Shown here: one piece after another, positions 51,185-59,496 of the stretch
Layout of the letters: every line of letters starts with the position of its first letter
Numbering within the stretch: the stretch's first letter is position 1
NCBI RefSeq assembly: GCF_900105055.1
Contig: NZ_FNTA01000004.1
Span: forward strand, 4,991,501-5,055,500
Source: Amycolatopsis lurida
GTDB taxonomy: Bacteria; Actinomycetota; Actinomycetes; Mycobacteriales; Pseudonocardiaceae
DNA: 64,000 nucleotides
Direction: 5' to 3'
Made by a program: the position numbers and the translations under genes
The notes under the pieces: model-generated
The model's database searches: none
Told to the model about the DNA's origin: nothing
The model's input: the letters and a program-made list of their open reading frames with translations, nothing else

Positions 51185-51192
51185 GACCGGTC
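51185..51192. promoter_or_regulatory. GACCGGTC operator
   Basis: An 8-bp perfect palindrome in the divergent region, read on the minus strand as CTAGACCGGTCGTC. It resembles TAGACC-GGTCTA sites of YxaF-type TetR repressors and lies 28 bp before the TetR start. Confidence 0.55.
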
Positions 51193-51204
51193 TAGTAAGA
51201 TCGA

Positions 51205-51242
51205 TTTACACAAACCTTCTCATATACGAATGTTTGTGTAAA
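51205..51242. promoter_or_regulatory. AT-rich 11-bp inverted repeat before the HTH/NTase pair
   Basis: TTTACACAAAC (51205-51215) and GTTTGTGTAAA (51232-51242) are perfect inverted arms with a 16-bp AT-rich spacer that contains CATATACGAAT. It ends 36 bp before the start of the HTH gene. AT content is far above the local norm. It suits an operator of an autoregulated toxin-antitoxin-type operon. Confidence 0.65.
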
Positions 51243-51278
51243 CTTGGTGCGAACCGATCGGCGATCGAAGGGGCGGAC

Positions 51279-51995
51279 ATGGTCGATTCGGCCCAGTTGC
51301 TCCCGGTCGCGCAGGCAGCGCGAGCTCTGGAGATCTCGCGAGAGCGCGTCCGCGAACTCGTGCACGGTGGCGGTCTTGACGCGATCCGGATAGGCCGTGA
51401 ACTGCTGGTCGACGCCCGGTCGGTCGAGCATCGGAAAAGCGTGGTGAAGCCCGCTGCCGGCCGGCCGCTCTCCGCGCGGATGGCCTGGGGCCTCCTGTGG
51501 TCGTTAAGCGGCTACGAGCCGTCGTGGATCTCGCCGTCGGAACGGGTCCGGCTCAAGCGCTACGCGCGGGAGTACGTGCCCGCTCAATGGCCTCGCCTGC
51601 TCTCCGGTCGCGCGCGCGTGCACCGCGTACGAATGCTGGCCGGACCGCTCGCTCGTCTACGGGACGATCCGCAGGCCGTCGTCAGCGGTCCTGTCGCCGC
51701 GGGGCGTCACGGCGCCGACCTGATGGCGGGCAGCGCCGATGAAGAGTTCTACGTGGACGCCGCCCGGTTCGACGAACTCGCGCGGTCACGGCGGCTGCGC
51801 CTGAACAGCCCGGAACCCAACGCGGTGATTCGCGTTCCTGCCTTGCCCGGTGTCCTGCGTCCGCCGGGAGCAGGCGGCCTTGCGATCCCGGCGGCTGTCG
51901 CGGCGGACCTGCTCGACGCCGGAGATGAGCGTTCTGTCCTTGCGGCGCAACAACTTCTCATTCGTTTGGGCGAGGTGCATAAGCTCGGCGGATGA
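51279..51995 (+). CDS. HTH-domain protein, likely antitoxin-type partner
   Basis: A 238-residue protein. Residues ~5-55 form an excisionase/MerR-like helix-turn-helix (LLPVAQAARALEISRERVRE, DAIRIGRELLVDARSVEHRK). The rest is helical and unknown, with FYVDAARFDELARSRRLRLN near residue 160. ATG 51279 begins the conserved part. Its stop overlaps the nucleotidyltransferase-like start by 4 bp. This order (DNA-binding protein, then NTase) and the palindromic promoter suggest a MenAT/AbiE-like toxin-antitoxin arrangement; that is an inference. Confidence 0.65.
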   Translation: MVDSAQLLPVAQAARALEISRERVRELVHGGGLDAIRIGRELLVDARSVEHRKSVVKPAAGRPLSARMAWGLLWSLSGYEPSWISPSERVRLKRYAREYVPAQWPRLLSGRARVHRVRMLAGPLARLRDDPQAVVSGPVAAGRHGADLMAGSADEEFYVDAARFDELARSRRLRLNSPEPNAVIRVPALPGVLRPPGAGGLAIPAAVAADLLDAGDERSVLAAQQLLIRLGEVHKLGG

Positions 51996-52716
51996 TCGAT
52001 TCCGCGCCGCGGGCAGGTCTGGGAACACTGGCTCTGCCGCCGTTGCAGGGCGAGAGTGACCGAGTCGTCTGGCCCGCGATGTTCGACCTCGCCGACAGGT
52101 TGCCCGCGCCCTGGGTCATGATCGGCGGGCAGATGGTCATCTTGCACGGGCTGCTGGCCGATCGCTCGATCCCTCGCGTGACGAAGGACATCGATCTGCT
52201 CTTCGACGTTCGGTTCACACTTGACGCGTTCCCACGCGCCCATGCGGTGCTCAAGAAGCTGGGCTACGAAGTCGACGGTGTCAGCGCGGACGGTAAGGCC
52301 CATCGTTACCTTCACCCGGGAACCGGCATGGTGGTCGACATCCTCGCGCCGGACAAACTCGGTGCCCGTGCCGCCCCGAGGCTCCGGACACCGGCCGGAA
52401 AGATCGTGTCGATCCCAGGTGGCAAGACCGCGCTCGACGATGCGCGGCCACTCACGGCGACCTATGGAGGGAAGGCGGCGACCTTATATTTGCCGGGATT
52501 GGCCGCCGCTTTGGTGGTCATATCGCGTTCTTGGCCTCGCTCGTGGACGATCCGGACGCGCTCTTCCCTGGGGAGCCGCCGATCACGCCTCGGTTCGGAT
52601 GTCTGGTCGACTGCCTTGACGATCCTCGGCATCCAAGTTGGCTCAGCCTCGGCTCGCCTCACGCCGAAGACGGCTTCAACGCGTGGGAGATCATGCGCGA
52701 ACCTGCGAAACCCTAG
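51992..52716 (+). pseudogene. Frameshifted nucleotidyltransferase-like (AbiEii type) protein
   Basis: The N-terminal part shows the NTase signature: WVMIGGQMVILHGLLADRS followed by TKDIDLLFD (the D-x-D metal pair), then the helical region to LYLPGLAAALV near 52510. From there the first frame loses sense and runs to 52768 in low-quality sequence, whereas the frame one base earlier reads HIAFLASLVDDPDALFPGEP and ends at TAG 52714-52716, as expected for the family C-terminus. A small indel near 52510-52525 explains this, perhaps with some lost codons. The toxin-like protein is probably inactive or truncated, unless this is a sequencing error. Confidence 0.6.
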
Positions 52717-54221
52717 ACACCGATCGCGGACGCTGACCCGCCGAACTGTTGCCGCAGCTCGCGTTTGAGCAGTTTCCCGGACGCGTTCTTCGGCAGTTCG
52801 CCGACGAAGTGCACCGACTTCGGCACCTTGTGCGCCGCCAGCGACTTCTTGGCGAACTCGATCAGTTCCGCTTCCTCGACGGGCTCCTTCGCCACGACGA
52901 CCGCCGAGATCGCCTCGATCCAGCGTTCGTGCGGCAGGCCGACGACGGCGACTTCCGCGACGGCGGGATGCGCGTACAGCGCGTCTTCCACCTCGCGCGA
53001 CGCGACCAGGACGCCACCGGTGTTGACGACGTCCTTGATCCGGTCGACGACGAACAGGTAACCCTCCTCGTCCTGGCGCACCAGGTCACCGGAGTGGAAC
53101 CAGCCACCCGCGAACGCCTCCACCGACTCCTCGGGTTTGCCCCAGTAGCCGGTGCACAGCTGGGGAGAGCGGTACACGACCTCGCCGAGCTCGCCCGGCG
53201 GAAGGTCGTTCAGCTCGGCGTCCACCACTCGTGTCTCGACGAAGAGGACCGGGCGGCCGACGGAATCCGGCCGCGCATCGTGCTCTTCCGGCCGCAGCAC
53301 CGTCGCGAGTGGACCGATCTCCGACTGGCCGAAGCAGTTGTAGAAACCGACTTCCGGCAGTCGCGAGCGCAGTGCTTTCAGGACCGGGACCGGCATGATC
53401 GACGCGCCGTAATAAGCCTTGGTGAGGCAACTCAGATCCGCGTCCACGAGACCGGGATGGTTCGCGAGTCCCACCCAGACGGTCGGCGGGAAGAACAGGG
53501 AAGTGATGCCCTGGCGGGGAATCCGCGCGAAGATGTCGACGAGGTCGGGCGACTCGACGAGATGGTTCGTCGCGCCGACGGCCAGGCCCGGCATGAGGAA
53601 GACGTGCATCTGGGCCGAGTGGTACAGCGGCAGCGCGTGCAGTGGCACGTCACGGTCACTCAGGTCGAGCGCCGCGATACAGGACGAATACTCGTGCACC
53701 AGTGCGCGGTGGGTGAGCATCGCGCCCTTCGGCCGCGAGGTCGTCCCGGACGTGTAGAGCAGCTGGACGAGGTCTTCGTCCGCGACCCCGAACTCGTCGT
53801 GCGGCGCGACGGTTTCGTCCAGCGCCCAGTCCAGAACGTCCAGTGTGGACACGTGATCGACATCGACGTACCCGGCCAGCGAGGGGTCGACGAAGGCGAC
53901 GGCGGGCTCGGACTGCGTGAGCAGGTACTCGAGTTCTTCACCGCGCGCGTTGAAGTTCACCGGCACGTGCACCAGCCCGGCCCGCGCGCAACCGAGGTAC
54001 AGCAACAGGTATGCGTCGGAGTTCTTGCCGAAGGCCGCGACGCGGTCACCGTGGACGAGCCCGCGGCCGAGCAGTTTCGCCGCGACCCGGCCCGCCGCGC
54101 GGTCGAGTTCCGCGTAGGTCCACACGCGATCGGCGAACGTGAGGGCGACCCGGTCCGGGACGCGGCGCGCGCTCCGCTCCAGGACGCGGCCGACGGTGCT
54201 GGGGTAGCCGGGAACGGTCAT
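52713..54221 (-). CDS. Fatty-acid-CoA ligase-like adenylate-forming enzyme
   Basis: A 502-residue acyl-CoA synthetase: it activates a carboxylic acid with ATP and joins it to CoA. P-loop-like motif LLYTSGTTSRPKGAML (near residue 165), FYNCFGQSEIGPLATVL (A5), the hinge ending GWFHSGDLVRQDEEGYLFVV and VDRIKDVVNTGGVLVASREV, and the catalytic Lys in LPKNASGKLLKRELR. ATG 54221 fits the family N-terminus. The acid used is unknown. It converges with the broken NTase gene. Confidence 0.9.
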   Translation of the reverse strand: MTVPGYPSTVGRVLERSARRVPDRVALTFADRVWTYAELDRAAGRVAAKLLGRGLVHGDRVAAFGKNSDAYLLLYLGCARAGLVHVPVNFNARGEELEYLLTQSEPAVAFVDPSLAGYVDVDHVSTLDVLDWALDETVAPHDEFGVADEDLVQLLYTSGTTSRPKGAMLTHRALVHEYSSCIAALDLSDRDVPLHALPLYHSAQMHVFLMPGLAVGATNHLVESPDLVDIFARIPRQGITSLFFPPTVWVGLANHPGLVDADLSCLTKAYYGASIMPVPVLKALRSRLPEVGFYNCFGQSEIGPLATVLRPEEHDARPDSVGRPVLFVETRVVDAELNDLPPGELGEVVYRSPQLCTGYWGKPEESVEAFAGGWFHSGDLVRQDEEGYLFVVDRIKDVVNTGGVLVASREVEDALYAHPAVAEVAVVGLPHERWIEAISAVVVAKEPVEEAELIEFAKKSLAAHKVPKSVHFVGELPKNASGKLLKRELRQQFGGSASAIGV

Positions 54222-54273
54222 CGCGGCGGTCTCCTTCGTCCGGGCCTGGCATTCCCACAGTAACCTCGTCGGC

Positions 54274-55179
54274 ATGGCCAATCCCACCGGAGAGCAGTTC
54301 GAGATCACCCGCGGCAACGCGCGCGCCGTCGTCACCGAGATCGGTGCCGGGTTGCGCGCGTTCGAGGTCGGCGGAGTGCCCTACGTCGAGGCGTTCGCCG
54401 AGGACGAGAAGCCGCCGAAGGGCGCCGGGCAGGTGCTGCTGCCCTGGCCGAACCGCACCAAGGGCGGCCAGTGGGTACACCAGGGTGAGAAACAACAGCT
54501 CCCCATCACCGAGGCGGCGCGCGGCAACGCGATCCACGGCCTGACCCGGCACGAGGAGTGGGAGCTTCTCGAGCACGCGGAGTCGTCGATCACGCTGGCC
54601 ATCGACGTTCCGGCGCAGGAGGGCTGGCCGGTGCCGCTGCGCGCGACGATCACCTACGAGATCGCGCCGCGCGAACTGGTCGTGACGCACGAGATCCGCA
54701 ACGAGGGTGAGAGCCCGATCGGCGTCGGGCTCGGCACGCACCCTTACTTCCGCATCGGCGACGTGCCCACCGACGAGCTGACCCTGACGCTGCCCGCGAG
54801 CCGGGTCCGCCCGTATCGCGGCGACGAGCAGATGCCGTACGCCGACGAGCAGGACGTCGAGGGGACCGAGTACGACTTCCGGTCCGGCAAGGTGCTCGAA
54901 GGCGTCGATCTCGACACGGCGTTCGGCGGACTGAGTGTCGCCGAGGACGGCAACCACCACCACGTCCTCTCGCACGGGGAGCGGGAGCTGCTGGTCTGGG
55001 CCGGGCCCGACTTCCGCTGGGCGCAGGTGTTCACCCCGGACGACCTGGTCGGCCGCGGCCGGGCGGTGGCGATCGAGCCGATGACCTGCCCCGCCGACGC
55101 GCTCAACACCGGCACCGACCTGATCGACCTGGAGCCCGCGTCGTCGTGGACCGGGAGCTGGGGAATCCGGGTGCGCTGA
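54274..55179 (+). CDS. Aldose 1-epimerase-like protein
   Basis: A 301-residue mutarotase-fold protein that would interconvert alpha and beta aldoses. It shows LLPWPNRTKGGQWVHQG, IHGLTRHEEWELLE (His), GVGLGTHPYFRIGD (catalytic His) and VAIEPMTCPADALNTG (catalytic Glu). The ATG follows the divergent ligase start by 52 bp. Its stop shares a base with the GNAT gene start. Confidence 0.88.
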   Translation: MANPTGEQFEITRGNARAVVTEIGAGLRAFEVGGVPYVEAFAEDEKPPKGAGQVLLPWPNRTKGGQWVHQGEKQQLPITEAARGNAIHGLTRHEEWELLEHAESSITLAIDVPAQEGWPVPLRATITYEIAPRELVVTHEIRNEGESPIGVGLGTHPYFRIGDVPTDELTLTLPASRVRPYRGDEQMPYADEQDVEGTEYDFRSGKVLEGVDLDTAFGGLSVAEDGNHHHVLSHGERELLVWAGPDFRWAQVFTPDDLVGRGRAVAIEPMTCPADALNTGTDLIDLEPASSWTGSWGIRVR

Positions 55180-55664
55180 TGGAGGCGCCGCTCCGGCTCG
55201 GCCCCGTGGACGCGGGTGAAGTGCTCACGCTGCAACGTGCGGCGTACGTCCCGGAGGCCAGGGAGCACGAGAACCTCGACCTCCCACCGCTGCTGGAGAC
55301 CTTCGACCAGGCCAAGGACGCCCTGGGCGACCCCGCTTGTTTCGCCTGGGGCATCAGGGAATCCGGACGGCTGGTGGCGAGCGTCCGGATGGTCGTGGAC
55401 GGCGAGGCCGGTCTCGTCGGCAGGCTCATCGTGGCTCCGGACCGGCAGGGACACGGCCTCGGCAGCTCGTTGCTGCTCGCCGCCGAGGCGGCCGCGCCGC
55501 CCTCGGTGACCGTGTTCCGCCTGTTCACCGGGGAGCGGAGCGCCGGTCCGCTGCGGATGTACCGGAAGCTCGGCTACGTCGAGACGCACCGCACGCCCGA
55601 GAAGCACTACGAACTGGTCCACTTCGAAAAGCCCCGCGTGCGGACCGGCGGCCCAGTTCGTTAG
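55179..55664 (+). CDS. GNAT-family acetyltransferase
   Basis: A 161-residue N-acetyltransferase with the acetyl-CoA loop LIVAPDRQGHGLGSSLLLAA (Q-x-x-G-x-G/A) near residue 90 and a C-terminal MYRKLGYVETHRTPEKHYEL. ATG 55179 is coupled to the epimerase stop (TGATG). The acceptor is unknown. The amidohydrolase gene begins 11 bp after its end. Confidence 0.88.
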   Translation: MEAPLRLGPVDAGEVLTLQRAAYVPEAREHENLDLPPLLETFDQAKDALGDPACFAWGIRESGRLVASVRMVVDGEAGLVGRLIVAPDRQGHGLGSSLLLAAEAAAPPSVTVFRLFTGERSAGPLRMYRKLGYVETHRTPEKHYELVHFEKPRVRTGGPVR

Positions 55665-55675
55665 CGTGTCAAAGT

Positions 55676-56905
55676 ATGTCTGACAAAGCACAGGTCAAGG
55701 CCATCGTCGGTGGTTACGTCGTCCCGGTCGACGGTGATCCCATCGAAGGCGGCACGGTCCTCATCGAGAACGGGAAGATCGCCGCGGTCGGCACGGACGC
55801 CGACGTCGACGTCCCCGACGACGCCGAGCTGATCGACGCCGCGGGCAGCTGGGTGCTGCCCGGGTTCATCGACGCGCACGCCCACCTCGGCGTCCACGAA
55901 GACGGCGAAGGCTGGTCGGGGAACGACACGAACGAGATGACCGATCCCAACGGCGCGCGATTCCGGGCGATCGACGGCATCGACCCGTACGAGCCCGGCT
56001 TCGACGACGCGCTCGCGGGCGGCGTCACCAGTGTCGTCATCAAGCCCGGCTCCGGGAACCCCATCGGCGGGCAGACGATCGGCGTCAAGACCTGGGGCCG
56101 GACCGTGCTCGACATGATCTTCGCCGAGGGCGTCAGCGTGAAGAGCGCGCTCGGCGAAAACCCGAAGCGGGTTTACGGCGAGAAGAAGCAGACGCCGTCG
56201 ACCAGGCTGGGCGTCGCGTCGACCATCCGCGACGCGTTCACCGCCGCGCGCAACTACGCCGCCCAGCGCGACCACGCCGCCGGCGAGGGCAAGCCGTTCG
56301 ACGTCGACCTGACCAAGGAGACGCTGGCCAAGGTCCTCGACGGCGAGCTGTACTGGGACCAGCACGTCCACCGCGCCGACGACATGGTGACCGCGATCCG
56401 GCTGGCCGACGAGTTCGGCTACAAGCTGGTGATCAACCACGGCACCGAAGGGCACCTGATCGCGGACCTGCTCGCCGAGCGGGACGTGCCGGTGATCCTC
56501 GGCCCGCTGTTCACCACCAAGTCCAAAGTGGAGCTGCGCAACCGCACCCTGCGTGCCCCTGGCATCCTCGCCAGGGCGGGCGTGCGGATCGCGATCACCA
56601 CGGACCACCCGGTCGTGCCGATCAACTTCCTGGTGTACCAAGCGGCGCTGTCGGTGAAGGACGGCCTCGACCCCGAGACCGCGCTGAAGGCGCTGACCGT
56701 CAACCCGGCCGCGATGCTGGACCTCGACGACCAGGTCGGCGCGCTGAAGCCCGGCCTCGACGCCGACGTGGTCATCTGGTCGGGTGACCCGCTGGACGTG
56801 ATGAACCGGGCCATGCGCGTGTTCGTGCGCGGGCGCGAGGTCTACCACTTCGACGAGGAGACCGGCGTCGGCGTCACCGAGGAACGCCGGTACCGCGAAA
56901 GCTGA
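55676..56905 (+). CDS. Amidohydrolase, imidazolonepropionase-like
   Basis: A 409-residue metal-dependent amidohydrolase. Metal ligands: H-x-H in GFIDAHAHLGVHED, His in WDQHVHRADD, His in LVINHGTEGHL and Asp in IAITTDHPVVPIN. The N-terminal and C-terminal beta-sandwich parts (IENGKIAAVGTDADVDVPDD and LKPGLDADVVIWSGDPLDVM) are typical. Substrates in this group range from dipeptides to cyclic amides. It probably shares a transcript with the epimerase and GNAT genes. Confidence 0.88.
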   Translation: MSDKAQVKAIVGGYVVPVDGDPIEGGTVLIENGKIAAVGTDADVDVPDDAELIDAAGSWVLPGFIDAHAHLGVHEDGEGWSGNDTNEMTDPNGARFRAIDGIDPYEPGFDDALAGGVTSVVIKPGSGNPIGGQTIGVKTWGRTVLDMIFAEGVSVKSALGENPKRVYGEKKQTPSTRLGVASTIRDAFTAARNYAAQRDHAAGEGKPFDVDLTKETLAKVLDGELYWDQHVHRADDMVTAIRLADEFGYKLVINHGTEGHLIADLLAERDVPVILGPLFTTKSKVELRNRTLRAPGILARAGVRIAITTDHPVVPINFLVYQAALSVKDGLDPETALKALTVNPAAMLDLDDQVGALKPGLDADVVIWSGDPLDVMNRAMRVFVRGREVYHFDEETGVGVTEERRYRES

Positions 56906-56940
56906 CTCCGGCCTTGCCAGAACGGACCTACCTGTGCTCT

Positions 56941-56976
56941 CATGTGTGACACACTGGGGAGGGTGTGTAACACATG
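56941..56976 (+). promoter_or_regulatory. Hairpin with ribosome site in its loop and start codon in its stem
   Basis: Left arm 56941-56954 and right arm 56963-56976 pair with one mismatch over 14 bases. The loop TGGGGAGG carries the Shine-Dalgarno site of the next gene, and the right arm ends in its ATG (56974-56976). Each arm is also a near-palindrome (GTGTGACACAC; GTGTGTAACAC), so the site could instead be a tandem operator. Confidence 0.6.
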
Positions 56977-57552
56977 AAGCGCTGGGTTCTCGTCCTGGTC
57001 ATCGGCTTCGGCTTCTTGGGTGTCTGCCTGTTGTGGGCGACCGAAGACTCGAGCGCCATCAAATGCGACGGCAGGCTCATGTCGTACGGCGACGTCTGCG
57101 AGACCACCAAGAACGGTCGCACCGTCCGCACGGAGACCTACGACCAGATGAAGAAGGGCGCCGAAACCCGCGAGAGGGCCTTTCGAAACCATGGCCTGTG
57201 GGTGGGCGGGGTCGGGGCCGGGCTGACCGGGCTGGGCGCGACGATGCTGATCCGCAGGAAGCGTCGCGCGTCGCGGGCCGGTGTGACGGCGCCGCAAGGT
57301 GGGCAGCCGCAATGGCAAGCGCAGCCCCAGTGGCAGGGTCAGCCCCAGTGGCAAGGACAGGCACAGCCGGGATTTCCGCCGCAGCAAGGAAACCCGCGGC
57401 CGTACGCGAACCAGGCGATTCAGCAGTACCCGCCACCGCAGCAGCGGCCCGGCCCTCCGCCGCAGGCCGTTCAGCAGTATCAGCAGCCGTACCCGCCGCA
57501 GGGCGGCCGCCCGCAGCAACCGCCGCAGCAGTTCGGCCCGACAGGGCACTGA
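56974..57552 (+). CDS. Two-helix membrane protein with Gln/Pro-rich tail
   Basis: A 192-residue protein of unknown function. Helices at residues ~4-24 and ~74-93 flank an extracytoplasmic loop with two Cys (IKCDGRLMSYGDVCETTKNG), followed by a basic stop (RRKRRASR). The C-terminal ~90 residues are cytoplasmic, Gln/Pro-rich, with a tandem PQWQGQ repeat and many PPQ units; such tails often bind other proteins. The start codon is part of a hairpin that may control translation. Confidence 0.7.
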   Translation: MKRWVLVLVIGFGFLGVCLLWATEDSSAIKCDGRLMSYGDVCETTKNGRTVRTETYDQMKKGAETRERAFRNHGLWVGGVGAGLTGLGATMLIRRKRRASRAGVTAPQGGQPQWQAQPQWQGQPQWQGQAQPGFPPQQGNPRPYANQAIQQYPPPQQRPGPPPQAVQQYQQPYPPQGGRPQQPPQQFGPTGH

Positions 57553-57556
57553 GCGG

Positions 57557-58174
57557 CTATGTCAGAAGCCGATCGAGCTCCAGTTTCACCGGAAACGGCT
57601 CGGCGGCGGCGAATTCGCCCGTCATGGCCGGAGCGTCCTGGTAGCCGAGTTCGCCCGCTTGGTGGCACGCGACAAGCGAGACGGGCTCGCTGAGATCGAC
57701 GATCCAGTAGTGCGGGATCCCCGCGTCGGCGTACTCACCGTGTTTGGTCACGTAGTCGGTGCGCTTCGAGCCCGGTGACACGATCTCGACCACCACGACG
57801 ACGTCGTCCGCGTGGTACATCGTGTCGTCTTCGTCGATCCGTTCGCCCGCCTCGCGAAGGGCGATGATCAGATCCGGTCGCCTGGCGAAACCCGGCTCTC
57901 CGGGTGGAACCAGCCCTAGATCGACATCGATGTCCTGGACGAATTCGAGATGGTCGGGCAGCTGGGATTCCAGCTGCCTCGCCAAGGCGTACAGCGCCTT
58001 GTTGTGTCTCCTCTTGGGGCTCGGCGACATGACGAGGCGGCCTTCCACGAGCTCGGTGAATCCGGAATCGGGCTCACCGAGCGCCGCGTACTCCGCGACC
58101 GACAGCAGGTGATCCGGGACGGCCCACCCTGATTCACCGTGCGAGCCGGTCGTGGAATGGGGAAGGGCTGTCAC
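57557..58174 (-). CDS. Uma2-family endonuclease-like protein (DUF820)
   Basis: A 205-residue Uma2/DUF820 protein with a PD-(D/E)xK-like core: GFTELVEGRLVMSPSPKRRH (Glu), ARRPDLIIALRE (Asp), DVVVVVEIVSPGSKRTDYVT (E-x-V-S-P-x-S) and DAGIPHYWIVDLSE. These proteins are abundant in cyanobacteria and actinomycetes and few have known targets. It is a single gene that converges with the Gln/Pro-rich membrane protein gene. Confidence 0.85.
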   Translation of the reverse strand: MTALPHSTTGSHGESGWAVPDHLLSVAEYAALGEPDSGFTELVEGRLVMSPSPKRRHNKALYALARQLESQLPDHLEFVQDIDVDLGLVPPGEPGFARRPDLIIALREAGERIDEDDTMYHADDVVVVVEIVSPGSKRTDYVTKHGEYADAGIPHYWIVDLSEPVSLVACHQAGELGYQDAPAMTGEFAAAEPFPVKLELDRLLT

Positions 58175-58247
58175 AGCGTCTCCTCACGTCTTCCACAGTG
58201 TCTCACGGCCACGGGATGACCATCGGTGATCATGTCAGCGCGGAGTG

Positions 58248-59393
58248 TCAGCCTTTCCGGAGTTCTCGCGCGATCACCATGCGCTGGATCTGGTTCGTGC
58301 CCTCGAAGATCTGCGGCACCTTCGCCTCCCGCATGTACCGCTCCACCGGGAAGTCCTTCGTGTACCCGGCGCCACCGAGGACCTGTACGGCGTCGGTGGT
58401 CACCTTCATCGCGCCGTCGGTCGCGACGAGCTTCGCGATCGACGCCTGCCGCTGGAACGGCAGCCCGCGGTCGTGGCGGCGGGCGGCGTCGAGGTACATC
58501 GCGCGCGACGTCTCGACGGTCGCGGCCATGTCGGCGAGCAGGAATTCCAGGCCCTGGAACTCGATGATCGGCCGCCCGAACTGCGTGCGGCCCTTCGCGT
58601 ACTCGAGCGCCTCGTCCAGGGCGGCCTGCGCGAGCCCGACGGCGCAAGCGGCGATGCCCAGCCGTCCGGAGCTGAGCGACGACAGCGCGATCTTCAGCCC
58701 CTGGCCCTCTTCGCCGACCCGCCGATCGGCGTCGACGGCGGCGTCCTCGAACATCAGCTGTGCCGTGGTCGACCCGGTGAGGCCCATCTTCCGCTCGGGC
58801 GGCGCGGCCGACAGGCCCGGCGTCGCCGCGTCGACGAGCAGGCAGGAGATGCCCTGACCGCCGTCGTCGCTGGTGCGCACCATGGTCGTGTAGAAGTCGG
58901 CCTCACCCGCATGGGTGATCCACGCCTTTGTGCCGTTCACGACGTACTGGTCGCCGTCGAGCCGCGCGCGGGTCGAGAGGGCGGCCGCGTCGGAGCCGGC
59001 GTGGGTCTCCGAGAGCGCGTACGCGCCCAGCAGACCGCCTTCCAGCATCGAGGGCAGCCAGCGGTCGCGCTGTTCGTCGGTGCCGTGGTGCGCCAGCGCG
59101 AAGCAGGACATCGTGTGCACGGAGAGCCCGACGCCGACCGACATCCACGCGGCCGCGATCTCCTCCAGGACCTGCAGATACACCTCGTACGGCAGCTCGC
59201 CGCCGCCCCAGCGTTCCGAGTACGGCAGGCCGAGCAGCCCGGCCTGCCCCAGCAGCCGGAACTGCTCGCGCGGGAAGTGCGCCGTCTCCTCGTACTTGCT
59301 CGCGATCGGGGCGAGCTCCTCGCGCGCGATCTCCTTGGCCAGGTCGATCAAATCCTGGGCCTCGGTACTGGGCAGCAGACGGTCCGCCGGCAT
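58248..59393 (-). CDS. Acyl-CoA dehydrogenase
   Basis: A 381-residue flavoprotein that introduces a 2,3-double bond into acyl-CoA. FAD and substrate regions include GAYALSETHAGSDAAALSTR, WITHAGEADFYTTMVR and VQVLGGAGYTKDFPVERYMR. The catalytic Glu is in IFEGTNQIQRMVIARELRKG at the C-terminus. ATG 59393 has a GGAGGAG site upstream. The divergent TetR gene and a 10-bp palindrome between them suggest local repression by an acyl-CoA-like signal. Confidence 0.93.
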   Translation of the reverse strand: MPADRLLPSTEAQDLIDLAKEIAREELAPIASKYEETAHFPREQFRLLGQAGLLGLPYSERWGGGELPYEVYLQVLEEIAAAWMSVGVGLSVHTMSCFALAHHGTDEQRDRWLPSMLEGGLLGAYALSETHAGSDAAALSTRARLDGDQYVVNGTKAWITHAGEADFYTTMVRTSDDGGQGISCLLVDAATPGLSAAPPERKMGLTGSTTAQLMFEDAAVDADRRVGEEGQGLKIALSSLSSGRLGIAACAVGLAQAALDEALEYAKGRTQFGRPIIEFQGLEFLLADMAATVETSRAMYLDAARRHDRGLPFQRQASIAKLVATDGAMKVTTDAVQVLGGAGYTKDFPVERYMREAKVPQIFEGTNQIQRMVIARELRKG

Positions 59394-59410
59394 GGCTCCT
59401 CCGAGCTGAG

Positions 59411-59454
59411 CTGTACTAAAAACAGTACTGTGGGTTGATTCAGCGTACAGTAGA
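59411..59454. promoter_or_regulatory. TGTAC-based TetR operator region
   Basis: ACAGTACTGT (59422-59431) is a perfect palindrome. CTGTACT just before it and GTACAG/CAGTAG at 59445-59454 repeat the same half-site. The cluster lies between the divergent acyl-CoA dehydrogenase and TetR starts, in an AT-rich island. Confidence 0.65.
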
Positions 59455-59496
59455 TGGCGTTGGGGGGACACCGTTCGCGTAGGGGATAGTGATCCG

